Assembly: GCF_051106095.1 (NCBI RefSeq) | Contig: NC_135785.1 | Location: 210,867,045 to 210,931,044, forward strand | DNA: 64,000 nucleotides | Direction: 5' to 3' | Source: Pogona vitticeps | Lineage: Eukaryota; Chordata; Lepidosauria; Squamata; Agamidae | Translations under genes and position numbers: made by a program | In this document: one piece after another, positions 1 to 12,200 of the stretch | Layout of the letters: each line of letters begins with the position of its first letter | How positions within the stretch are numbered: the stretch's first letter is position 1 | Notes under the pieces: generated by a model | What the model saw: only the letters and a program-made list of their open reading frames with translations | What the model was told of the DNA's origin: nothing | Databases searched by the model: none

Positions 1-33
1 CGGTGTTAATGTGGCTGATCAGCGTACAGTATC

Positions 34-140
34 TCATTTTGAAAGCCCTATTCGGGTCGCTCTAAGTCGGTTCCGACTTGATGGCACGGAACACGCACAC
101 ACAGACGCACAGAGAGAGAGAGAGAAAGAGAGAAGAATGA
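34..140 (+). repeat. SINE 3' end followed by (CA)/(GA) simple repeats
   Basis: GAAAGCCCTATTCGGGTCGC and CGGTTCCGACTTGATGGCAC match the tail of the SINE at 7058-7245. A CA-rich then GA-rich simple repeat follows at 90-135. The rest of 1-460 shows nothing I recognise. Confidence 0.55.
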
Positions 141-459
141 CAGTAAAGTAGTATACCCTGCAATTTCATCCATTGGGTCGAGAATGGGATTTACAACACT
201 GATCGTCCAAGCGGGTTTGTGCTAATTTTGATTCCTAATTGTGGACAGCCTCCCTATGAAATCACTCTTTTATTAAAAGCTACTCCCTTAGCCTGCCTTC
301 CTGTCCAAATGTCGAACCTAGGAGGAGAAGCTTCGGGCATCATCGGCTGTTTAAAAAAAAAATTAAAAGGTGGGATCCAATGTCCATATACCACGAAACA
401 CGAAAGTTCTTTGTCTATCATTAACAACAACTTTCCCTTGTTGTATACAAGATTAAAGC

Positions 460-594
460 GTGGGGAGAACGGGCGCCCCTCCGGTTCGCCAAACGTAAAA
501 TTCACGGACGGCTTCGCGCTGTTTTTCCAGCCGCCATCCTTACTTCCGCTCCACCGGAGCACAAGGAGGGGAAAAACCGGAAGTCGAGCCACGC

Positions 595-631
<37 letters not shown>

Positions 632-1680
632 AGCGCTCTGTGCAGTCGAGGCCGCCTCTTGTGACTGACGTCGGTTCTTCTCTAGGACGGGAGGGGGGGC
701 GGCGGAGTTGTCGAGGCGGAACGAAACTTTTCGTGCCTGAAGACCCGCCCGCCGGTGGGACAGAGGAGCGGGTGACGCGCGGGTTCCAGGGTGCCGAAAG
801 AGAACAAAGGCAAGAGGAGCGGAGGGGGGGAGAAGGTAAAGGAGAAGGGGCAGTTTCCCTTCCCACCTTGGAGATCCCCCTCCTAACAAGCAATGGTTTA
901 GTCCGGAAGAGGAAAGGGGGCGGGGCGAGGCGGGGGGAGTTCCCGCGCGAGGAGACTAGGCCGAACTCGGCGCTCGGGGTTTGGTCCTGGCGCCGCCACC
1001 GCCTCCTCCTCCTCCTCCTCCGTGGCAGCTGCTTTGAGAGACGTTTCGTGAGAACGGAGGGGGGGAGGTCAAAGTGGAGAGGCGGAGAAGGCAGCGCACC
1101 TGTGAACGCGCGGCCCGGGTGAGGAGAACCGCCAACTCGGGACGCCCAGAAGGCGCGGGGGGCGGGTCGGGGGGGGCGCGGTGGTGGTGGGCCCTGGGAG
1201 GTGGTGCCGGGGGTTGATCTTGGTAAGGGCGGGAGAGTAGCGCGAGGCCGGCCGGCCGAGTGAGGCACGAGAGTCCCGAGGAGCGAGTTTTCCCAGGTGA
1301 AGAGAAGAAGCGAAGGGCGTCCCAAGCAGAGTACTGGGGGGGGGGGGGGGGAAAGTGCAGTCGCGGCGGGTGGGAGGAAAAAGTTGGGCTCCTCCTCCTC
1401 CTCCTCCTCCTCCCAGTCGTTTTCCCAGGAGTCGCCTTTCTGCCCGGGTGCGAGTGAGGAGGGCCGGGTTTGGGGGCCTCGAGGGGGCTGCTCGAACAGA
1501 GGAGTCGCGGCTGCACTCCGTGTTTGTGAGTAGCTGCGATCTCCTCTTATCTCCCCCCCCCCCGCCTTTATCTCTCCGTTTCTTACCTTTCCCCCTCGAG
1601 GTGCTGCTGCTGCCAGTGGGCGGATATTTCGTATGGCGGATTGGGTGTGGGGGGGGGCGCCCTGAAAACATGTCGCTGAA
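460..1680 (+). promoter_or_regulatory. C21orf91: CpG island promoter and noncoding first exon region of C21orf91
   Basis: This is an abrupt GC- and CpG-rich block in AT-rich surroundings. It contains Sp1-like GGGGCGGGGC near 916-940, a CRE-like TGACGTCG at 666-673, GCC/GGA triplet runs and a (CT)n tract at 596-629. The first coding exon has an acceptor but no upstream coding, so a noncoding exon should lie here. Candidate donors are CCGG|GTGAGG at 1118/1119 and CTTG|GTAAGG at 1222/1223, with weaker ones near 1296 and 1525. Overlapping open frames on both strands are low-complexity products of GC richness. Confidence 0.75.
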
Positions 1681-2650
1681 CTCTGTTTTAATATTCGTTA
1701 ATTGAACAAGGGGTGGGGGTTAAGTTTTGGGACGAAAGACCATCGCAGTGCTTAAGTGCTGTTCCCCTTAGAGAAGGTCGAAATGGGGGAGGGGGTGTTT
1801 CTCTGAGCATGTGTCAAGTGCCTTTAATTTTGTCACAGCCAGGTTCAAATTTGAGGGATGGGAATCAAGAGCGTCGTTGACTTCTCTGGAGAAAACCAGC
1901 TGATTAAAAGATGACATGTAAAACGAGTCTGGGTTCTCAGAGACGTGGGTTGAACCGTCAGACTCATTAGCTATGGTCAGGTCATTAATTTTTGTCACTG
2001 GCTCCATTTTTTTAAAAGAAGGATTAAAAGATATGCTTGTTTAGTGGTTTTTGGGGTGGAAAATGTGGCAAATTAAAAAAAGCTTTTGGCCTCTGAATCC
2101 TTGTTTCCAGTTCACTACCTGTTAAACAGACACTCAAACATGTTTTAACTGTCAAGAGTGTTCATTGAAGTTACAATTAACATATTATAATATATTAATA
2201 ACCCAAACTTTAATTGGATTTAATTATTGCTCAAAACAAGGTACATATTGCATTGGGGCCTTGTATGAGCAAAATGATTTTGGTAGTTCAGCGTGTTAAC
2301 TAACTCAGAATAATATTGCCACAATACCAACAAGTCATTTTTGTTTTTGTACTGGGAAAAACAGCTACAGGTGTTTCTCAAAAAGATGAGTAAAAGCTGC
2401 AAGTCTGTTCCAGTTTTTAGGTGGGTGACAATGCAAAAAGCATCTGCTGGTGATTGCCAAGCTGAATTGGGATGAAGCTTTTAGGAGTTTTGATACAGCT
2501 AATTGTTCACAGGAAACCAGAGTGAGCAGGTTAAAAATAAGTGCTTTGTTTTCTTTCATGTCAGGCTAAGGAAAAATATGATTTGTATATAATTCAATAT
2601 AATTACGTATAATTTAAATGCATGTATAATGAATTTTAAAATATTTAAAT
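1681..2650. other. Intron sequence between the CpG island and the first MITE
   Basis: Moderately AT-rich sequence becoming strongly AT-rich by 2580. The minus-strand open frames of 60-79 codons show no family I recognise. I see no element with defined ends. Confidence 0.4.
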
Positions 2651-2651
2651 A

Positions 2652-2912
2652 CAGTGGGGTCTTGACTTGAGAACTTAATCCGTATTGGGAGGCGGTTCTC
2701 AAGTCAAAAAGTCTGTTAGTCAAGTCTCCATTGACCTACAGTGCATTGAAAACCGATTAATCCCATAACAGGCCTTTTTTGTTCCATTTTGGTTTTTTTC
2801 TGGTCTGTAAGTCAATTCTCAGGCTGCAAGTCAAACCTAAATTTTGCGGCCAAAGAAGTCTGTAACTCAAAAAGTCTGTAAGTCAAGCCGTCTGTAAGTC
2901 AAGGGTCCACTG
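2652..2912. mobile_element. pogo/Tigger-like MITE (261 bp)
   Basis: The inverted ends are CAGTGGGGTCTTGACTT and, at the right, the complement CAGTGGACCCTTGACTT, 14 of 17 matching. TA dinucleotides flank both ends (2650-2651 and 2913-2914), the target-site signature of Tc1/mariner/pogo elements. There is no coding capacity. The interior repeats the motif AAGTCTGTAAGTCAA. Confidence 0.8.
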
Positions 2913-3095
2913 TAATGCAGAAGAAGTGAACTAATCCTGTAGTCTTAAATTATGTAAAAAGAATAAAGATATCATTACGTAGATTTCAGTTTTTACACAA
3001 TGAGTTGTTCATTTCTTTCACTCCTTTTAACTCTTGGTCACATGCTAATTTTGGAGCTAGGTTGAAGCTGTTTTCTGTTTCATTTTCTCTTTTAG

Positions 3096-3226
3096 GGACA
3101 CTATGAACGAAGAGCAGTTTGTTAACATTGATTTGAATGATGATAATGTTTGCAGTGTGTGCAAATTAGGAACAGAAAGGGAGACACTCTCATTTTGCCA
3201 TATTTGTTTTGAGCTAAACCTTGAAG
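3096..3226 (+). CDS. C21orf91: C21orf91 first coding exon
   Basis: The acceptor is a pyrimidine-rich stretch ending TTTTAG at 3095. Seven bases of 5' UTR (GGACACT) precede the ATG at 3103, so at least one noncoding exon lies upstream. The exon encodes residues 1-41 plus one base of codon 42, including both CxxC pairs. The donor is AAG|GTAAGT at 3227. The ATG is chosen because it matches the family start; translation in this frame would otherwise run into the intron. Confidence 0.95.
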
Positions 3227-6200
3227 GTAAGTGTAGCTTATTGTACAATAATACTGTGCTATTGACATTGGAGACAGGGAGAAATTCTAAAACCAGATTG
3301 TAAGAAGTGTAACCTTGTTGAAGAAAGGAATTTTGTGTTCTCAAATAATAAGAGTAGTACATCTGTATTTAACGGTTTAATATATTCATGGAAATTCTCC
3401 TCCCCCAAACATGTAACAACAAAGCAATGTAGAGTAAATGATATATAATCTACTGTATTTAAGAGCTTATTTAGACATTTTGCAGTAGGGTTTCTTCTTA
3501 GTTTTATTAACATAATATGCTTGTTCATGTTTTATAGAATATAGCTTTTGAAAAGATGTGCTGGCATCTACTTGGCATTTGAATTTATATTGCTTGTACT
3601 CATCTGTTCTGAGTACAGATGAGTACAAGCAATACACTTGCTTATGGGTAGCCAGCTAGACATGGACACTTCATATTTATATTTTGGGGTACGACTATGA
3701 ACTGTAGCACCACATGTGCTGTGGGGCCCAATTCCCTCCCAGAATCAGCCAGCACACTCACTGGCCTCTGGAAGGTGCTGCCGTCACCTTCGGTAGTGGC
3801 ATACCAATCCAAGCAGGAGCCAACTTGGGCCTTCCCTGCCCCCCTATGCAGCCAGCCACTTTCCTGCTGAGTAGGGAGACTCCCTGTCTCACCTCCATGC
3901 TGAAGTACTGTAGTCAGCTGAGCAGGAGGGCGTGGAGGGGCCAGCCAGGCTCCTGCCAGGGTTGTCATGCCTCTGGCGAAGGAGGACCGCAGCACTGCAC
4001 AGAGCCTGGTGAGTGAGCCAGCCAGTTCTGGGGGAGGGAACTGAAGCACCTGTGATACCACGGTTCATATTTGTATATCTAAGATACGAATATGAAGTGC
4101 CCGTTGCTACTGCCAACTGTAGATGGCTAGCAGATAAGCAGACAATGATAGACACTATTTTTGAGATTCTAGTCTTGACACTCAACTTGATTGGAGATTA
4201 TTGTTCTAGAAAAAGAGCAATAGTTACAGGGTCTGATACATTGCTGGGGGGGCAATGTGTAGCCTGTATAATTAAAATTGTAAACCGCCCGGAGAGTGCT
4301 TGTAGCGCTATGGGGCGGTATATAAGTCCAATAAATAAATAAATAAATAAATACATTTATAGTTATATGGACTTTAATGGCTGGTCAGCTCATCTCTAAA
4401 CACTTGGCATCAGTTCCATGCTACAAGGTAACATGTTTCTTCTGAAGGCTATAAATCTCAGTTCTGTCACAGGCAAAAGTGTCTGAATAATTACAGTGAT
4501 GAATCTCAGTGCTGTTCATGTTGCATCCCATTATCAAGTAGTTTGTTAGTTACTATGCTATTATAATGTTCCATTACTCCTTGCACCTACTGAAGCTGCC
4601 CTCTTCTGTTCCTATTACTATGACTAAATCTCTGCTTCTACTTCAGTCTCAAGCTTGTATGGTGGTGGGATGGTGTCTGTCCTTAGTGTTACGAGATTTG
4701 GACAGAATATAAAGGTGGCAAGGATGTTATTGTTGTGCATCACTCTATGTGACTTAGCAGGGGTACACCAGGATTCATTTTAAGGAAAAGGCATAATACC
4801 TTCCCAAGAGTCATAAATAAAATCCATAAAGGCTAAGAAAGCAACAAGATCTCTTCCCGTTTGGGGACGTAAAAACTACAATTGGAGCAAGATAATCTAC
4901 TTTCCACTATTGTTCAAACGTTTAGGAAAGAGCTGCTGTTTCCATTAAAAAAAATTGGGGAGGGGTTGCTAAAACAATAATGTAACTGCCCAAATTGACT
5001 ATCAGAGCTACTCAAGTGGTCAAGGCCTTGTAGTCTGGCCATGAGACAAGAACTCAGACAAATCAATAGCTGGTGAATCATTTTGTAAAACTCTTTGCAG
5101 ATAAAATATTCCTTCTAATTTAAATCTTGTAGGAATGTCTCAGTGGATCTGTCTTCAGCTCATGCTTGTCTAGTGATAATCCAGTGATAAGTTTCAGCTT
5201 GTACAGCTTTATGATGTGGACAGGATCCATGGAGAGATGAGGCCATCTGTGTATGTCATGGATTTCTGCCTTTCTGGCTTGTGAAAGAGACCATGGGTAG
5301 ACTAGCTAATTTGATAATCAGAGTACAGAATGTCTCTGAGTGTTCTGGCTTACCTAAAAGAGGTTGCGGGAGGAGCTAACCTTGAGCCCTCCTCTGTCAG
5401 ATAATTACTGGCCAGTTCAATATTGAGTATTCAGTTCTTGGTGAAGGTGCCAGACAATGTAAACTTTTTGCTCCAAGACTTCCTAAATGCAGCAGATTAT
5501 CTAGATCCATTTGAATCTGACTTCAGGTCTGGTTATAGGATAGAGATGGATTTAGCCACCTTGGTCATGGTTCTGGGGGAAGGGCAGAATAAAAATCAAA
5601 TATATAAAATAAATCAAATGTAAAAGACTAAAAGCTGCAAAGCTGTACATAAATAGATAGATTTTAAAGAAATATATTAGGAATCAGTTTTATTGATAGA
5701 ATTGGATACTTACATTGGGAAAGATGTCCTTTCCTTATTCCCCCTCTGACAAAATGTTTTTATCTTTCCCTTGTACCTTAGGTTAAGGTGGTTCATTGGA
5801 ATAGATTATCTTCATGTGCATTTTGCTGTATGCAAGCTTTCCAGTACTGTATTTTGATCAACATAGTGTATGTTATCAGTGCCCCTACATGAATAAGCTG
5901 CACCGCAGGTGCCACAGACATATACGTACTGTATTCCCTCCCCTAGAACTGCCCAGTCCACTCATTAGTTGCCACGCAATCCTGGGATCCTTCCTCGTTG
6001 GCGCATTAATCATGGAAGGAGTGTGGCTGGTTCTTCCCTTTCTCCCTGTGCAGCTGACCACTCGTCAGCTGAGTGGGGAGACTCACCATCCCACCTCCTC
6101 ACCAAAGTGGTTGGCTGCATAAGGAGGTGGGGAAGAGCCAGCCAGGCTTCTTTGCGATTGCCGCGAGGATGACAATGACAAAGGACCCCAGTGTTGTGCA

Positions 6201-9200
6201 GTGAGTGGACTGGATGATTCGGGGGGGGGGGGAATGGACCTTCGTGACACCTATGGTGCTGCTGTTCATGTTTGAATCCACAGGGATACGAATATGAATA
6301 GCCCATGTCTAATTATAATCAATTATAATTTCACTTGTATACTAATACTTTGCTTGTATACTAATTAAAATTGCAGCGTGCTTTTTAAAAAATTGTTAGT
6401 AAATGTGCTGGCCCATGGACTTAGACAGAAATTCGTTACAAAATGCTGCAGCAAAAACCTTAACAAAATTCTGTTTTGCTCACACAGTCCCATCTAACAA
6501 TCTAAAAGTCTAAAATGTCATTGTATTTAATGATCAGTTACATAGGGATAATTCTTTTTAAGCAAATAAGTACTTTAACACCATCCAGCCTGGTGAAACA
6601 ATGGGGTTGGTGGAGAGAAAGAGATAGAGTGGGGAGTTGATGGCTTTGTTGCAACTCCTGGCGACAGAGCTATGTCTGTGCTTGTTCTTTGTTCTTTGAA
6701 CTTGCACAGCTGCTAGCAGAACTCGGAGGAGCCAAGACTTGCACATAAAAAGAAAACAAACTCATCAGCTATTGTGTAACAGAGCATCATGAGCTGGGTA
6801 CAAAAGCTAATGCTGGCTGTTACATATAATGAGATAGATCTTCAATTGTGGAAGGCTGCAGAAATAGTTTTAAAGTGTTTATTGGAAAGTAGATAATACA
6901 GTTGTAGGTTTTGTAATTTACATTATGTTGTAAATATGTTTTTATCTTTAAGAAGATAAAAATAAGTTGGGACAAAATTTCTTTTTAATATTCAGTTAAA
7001 ACTCTTCAAATACAGAGAATCCTTATTGGCATAGTGTAAGTGTCAGGCTTAGTAGGTACCCACTGTGGTGTAGTGGATAGAGTGAAGGGCTAGCACTCTG
7101 GAAACTAGAGCTCAAATCCCCCCTTAGCCACAGAAATTAACTGGGGAAGTGTAATTGGTAAAGCCACTCCTTAAATATTTCATTCACCTGGAAAGCCCTA
7201 TGAGAGTTGCTATAAATTGGTTCCAACTTGATAGGAGGACATAATGTACTAACTAAGCTGTTAGCCAGTGGCTGTTTATTACTTAATTTACAACTGTTGG
7301 AAGGTGATTTACGTTTAGATTATGATACAAAATTGTTAGGAATAGAGCTGCAAACTAGGCCTGTGTGACTGATTCAGGTAAATCCTGTATTAGCTCTGGG
7401 TTAGACTGGCAAAAACTCACTTGATGATTTGGACATCAGAGTCAGAAAGGGGAAAAAGGTCAGACAGTGTATTTCCACAGTGTTGTAAAACAGCTCCATA
7501 AAATAAAAATGCTAAGGTAATGTGGAGGATAGGTGAATTTTGCTAACTGATAATGATAATTTCTTATCTGGAGCAGTTCATTTGTCTTTTAATGTTTAGC
7601 AACTAGTTAGTCACTTGTTGTTAAGTTGTGTCTGACTCTTCGTGACCCCATGGACCAGAGCATGCCAGGTCCGCCTGTCTTCCACTGCCTCCCGGAGTTT
7701 GGTCAAAAGTTAGTCACTAACCAATCTTATTTGAATTATTTAATGAAATCCTGCCATGTGGCCATCAGGCTGCAGAATGCTAAATTCAGTCTCTAGGATG
7801 AGTTTGAGATGTCACATTAGACTTCTGTTGTTTTTTTTAACATTTTATTAGTTTTTCACTCTATCTACATTTGATTTGTGCTTATCAAACTTTGTGTTAC
7901 ATGATTTGCTTACAATTATTTATTTTTTACATCTCAGTGGCTTCCCAGTTGTCCCCCCAAATTCCAGACATCTTTCAAAAATTCGAACCATTCATGTATG
8001 TACAGTGGTGCCTCGCACAACGATGTTAATTGGTTCAAAAAAATTCATCGCAGTGTGAAACCATCGTTCTGCGAAACACCATTTCCCATAGGAATGCATT
8101 GAAAACCGGTTAATCCGTTCCAATTGGAACGGATTGCCGTCCTTAAGCGAAAATCGCCATAGGAAACATCATTGTGTGAAACCCGGTTCCCCAATTGAAA
8201 TGCATTGAAGCCGACTCAATGCATTTGAATGGGTTTGCGAAGTCAATTTTTGCAAATTTAAGTGTGTCATAAAGGGGTCTAAAATGGTTTTAAATGCTTG
8301 GAATAGCTTCTGCACCTTCTAAAACGGGTGCAAACTTAATTTGGCTTTGATCTCACTTTTCATTAATTTTTGCTGAATTTTTTCCTCCCCCACCAACTTT
8401 TGACAGCTGTCAAAATTTGACAGCTCCATTGTTTCCTTTGGGGGAGGAAAAAATTCACCAAAAATTAACAAAGGCTCATATCAAAGCCAAATCAGGTGTG
8501 CACCCGTATTAGAAGGTGCTTCAACGATCCCAAGCGTTTAACACTATTTCTGAGTCTTTGTTAATTTTTGGTGATTTTTTTCCTCCCCCATAGGAAACAA
8601 TTGAGCTCTTGGGCTCAATTGTTTCCTATGGGGGAGGAAAAAAATCACCAAATATTAACAAAGATTCAGATCAAAGCCAAATCAGGTGTGCACCCGTATT
8701 AGAAGGTGCTTCAATGATCCCAAGCGTTTAACACTGTTTCTGAGTCTTTGTTAATTTATGGTGATTTTTTTCCTCCCCCATAGGAAACAATTGAGCTCTT
8801 GGGCTCAATTGTTTCCTATGGGGGAAGAAAAAAATCACCAAAAATTAACAAAGACTCAGATCAAAGCCAAATCAGGTGTGCACCCGTATTAGAAGGTGCT
8901 TCAACGATCCCAAGCGTTTAACACTGTTTCTGAGTCTTTGTTAATTTTGGTGATTTTTTTCCTCCCCCATAGGAAAATGAAACTGTATTTCTCTGTTTGA
9001 ATCATATTACTTTAAAATAGACATTTGAAAGTACCATGTTAAACCATGTGTTCCATTGCAACCTGTTTGTAATACTAAACTACCCACGTGGCATGATTAA
9101 AACTGTGTACATAGCTATAGCACACCAGATAAATGTCATATATTTGAGAAGATAAGCTGTAAATGTAAATACGTTCATATTTATGAATCATTGTTTTCAG

Positions 9201-12200
9201 TATTGCTCTGGAAGCCTGTTTCTTAATAATGAGATTTTGTTGATATCACTTATAAAAAAAGCAAAGCAAAAGCAAAGTGTGCTGCTTATATACCGCCCCA
9301 TAGTGCTTCAAGCACTCTCTGAGCGGTTTACAAGTTAATTATGCAGTCTACACATTGCCCCTCCCCAGCAAGCTGGGTACTCATTTTACCGACCTCGGAA
9401 GGATAGAAGGCTGAGTCAGCCTTGAGCCAGCTACCTGGAATTGAACCCCAGGTCGTGAGCACAGTTTTGACTGCAGTACAGCAGTTTAACCACTGCACCA
9501 TGAGGCTCAGTGGTTATCATTTACATTGCTTAGCATGTACTTAAAGGATGGTTTTGAATTCTGTATTTTTCTTTTTAAAATTCTTGGATTCTTTCATTTG
9601 ATATTATGTTTGTTATATCAACATACACATTTTTCTTCCCTAGGTATACCAAAATCTGATCTTCTGCATACAAGATCATTAAGGGGACACAGAGACTGCT
9701 TTGAGAAGTTCCATTTAATAGCAAATCAGAGTTGCCCACGGTCAAAACTTTCTAAGAGTACATATGCAGAACTGAAAAATATCTTGAGCAAAAAAATTAA
9801 CTGGATTATACAATATGCACAAAACAAAGATTTGGATTTGGATACTGAAGATTCAAAACAAACGGAGCACCGGCTTTTTAGCTTTAGACGTCAGAGAGAG
9901 AGAAAGCTACTTCCACAATTTGATTCTCAGGTCCCTAAATATTCTGCAAAATGGATAGATGGGAACTCTGGGAGTATCTCAAACTGTTCACAAAATATTC
10001 TGAAGCCAAGAGAATCCAGTGATTTTAAACTTGATGTACTGCAACAAACGGGTACTGCATTTTGTTGCGGTAGTTCATTGTGGTCAAATCATAACCAGTC
10101 TTCAGAGTCAGAAAAAACTAAAGAGGACTCAGATACTTCTGTCCAAAGAAGATATCCCCAGTACAGCAGGGAGCAATGTAAGTGGAAGAAGTTATGAGAT
10201 CTGTGTACTTTTGAATGTGTTTTGTTCTGTACTTTTAGGAAAATCTTAAGAGCAGGTTTGTTGGAAAGTTACTTGAAGGGAGAGAGAATAAATGTAATTT
10301 TGGTATGCTCGCCTAAAACATGTCTGGATAGATCTGGCAGTTGTACCAAATTGTCAAATGTAGCATGAAATGTGGGAAATTTTCCTTACTAAACCTGCTT
10401 GCCCAGTGCTTCTATTGACCTGACAATTCACCAGTAGAGTCTTCTCAGTTCATGCAGATACCGAAGTAGTGTAAACAAAACGACTTGATTTTACATTTTT
10501 GGAAATCATCTGTCATATTTATCACTTTGTTAAAAGTGTGATTTTAGGCTATAGTCTGAAACACACTTAATCCCAGGGTATGTGATCCATTGAGGATCTT
10601 CTTGAGTAAAGTTGAATAATATTGCAGTGCTAACTTAATATTGTGGTGTCTTTTTTGATCAATTTTAGAATGATAGATAAACGTTTAGTATTTATTATGC
10701 AAGCCTAGTTCTAGCTAGGAGGGACCTAAATGCTGTGCTCACAGGTGAAGAAGCAATAAATAATAAACGGGCATGCTTTTTGCTGAATAGGAGCTATTCT
10801 GTTCATAGTCTTCTTAAAGCATCAAGATTCATAAGGAATAAAATCAGAATAATATGGTCAGAGCAATATGATTTGCTGCTTTTAGAAATCAAAGGTACTA
10901 GTGTTTTTAGAATATTAGTTTAGAGCTACAATAAAAGGGAAAATCTGAACTGCTGTCAAGCGGTAAATTGATTTTATCCTTAACATAGCTGCTACCACGA
11001 TTGTAAATATTATATTGGCAGATAATGTTTCCAGTTACACCTATAAGGTGCCCTGCTTCCTAGTCTTTTGCTGCTTAACCTGTGACACTTTGTTCATGTT
11101 TCAGTGAATATGATGACTCTTGGGGAGGTGGAACAACTGAATAAGAAGTTTCTCAAGCAAATACAAGGTGAGTTTTAGTAGCATATCAGCACTTATTTGT
11201 TGTTTCTGTGATTTACACTTTTGGGTTCTGTTTTAAAAATTTTTTAAATTAATTTTTTCGGCTTAGTTCCATTCGTGCTTGTTAAACTACTTGTTACATG
11301 AGTTGCTCATAAATATTTGTTTTCTGTGTCTTAGTGTCTTCTTGGTTATCTCTTCAAAATCTATATTTTTAAACATCTATACCATTCATTTGTATATTTT
11401 AATATACAATTTTGGCTACTATCATGATATTGCTCTCAGAGCATACAGTGCTCTCAAAATCCTCTAGAAACATACCCAGCAAAAGTAGTCCCAGTTCCAA
11501 ATCTATATAACTTTGAGGTGATTTAACCGATGAACTTTATATTTTATGCCAATAATAACTGAGTAGGTTCCTAACACATAATAGATGTTATCTAAAGCAT
11601 TTACTGATTTTCTTTATATAATTGTTTAGCCATTTCTATCTCCACATTTTCTATCATGTCTATATCTAGTGTATATTAAGTACTATTTGATTTGCCCCAT
11701 CCTTATATCTAGCTTCAGTTGATCTTGAAAACCACCGTTGTATGCCTTTATCCTGATCTGTGATCCCTTATTTCAGTTTAGTTTCCTTTTTTATGATAAG
11801 ATATGCCCCTTTACATGCCTTTTGTGTTGAGGGCTAACTTAATATTTTCTTCTTTTTCATCTGTCTAAGTGATTTCTTCTCTTGTGCGTCTTTTCCCAAT
11901 ATTTGTTTCTGTCTCCCTAAAAATTCTGCCGTCCCTTGTGTCTTCTGAAAACATTTTATACAGTTTATTCGCGAAGGCTTTCACGGCCGGGATCTAATGG
12001 TTGTTGTGGGTTTTTCGGGCTTCTTGGTCGTGTTCTGAAAGTGGTTCTTCCTAACGTTTCGCCAGTCTCTGTGGCTGGCATCTTCAGAGGACAGCAAATT
12101 GTGCTCTGGGTAGGCTTGAGAGTGGGTGGAGTATTTATGGCTGTGAGAAGGCTAGTTTGTGAGGTAGGCTATTGTCCTAATCAGGAGATGGTTGATTAAT

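Noticed and set aside
254-1671. Overlapping open frames of up to 261 codons on both strands in the CpG island
   Set aside because: Low-complexity Pro/Arg/Gly/Ser-rich products of GC triplet runs and (CT)n; no family motif or splice support, and they overlap each other in several frames.
9250-9513. tRNA-like box A and box B sequences (also at 32206, 42268, 48609 and 60921)
   Set aside because: They are heads of tRNA-derived SINEs with long unrelated bodies and tails; no cloverleaf tRNA gene is present.
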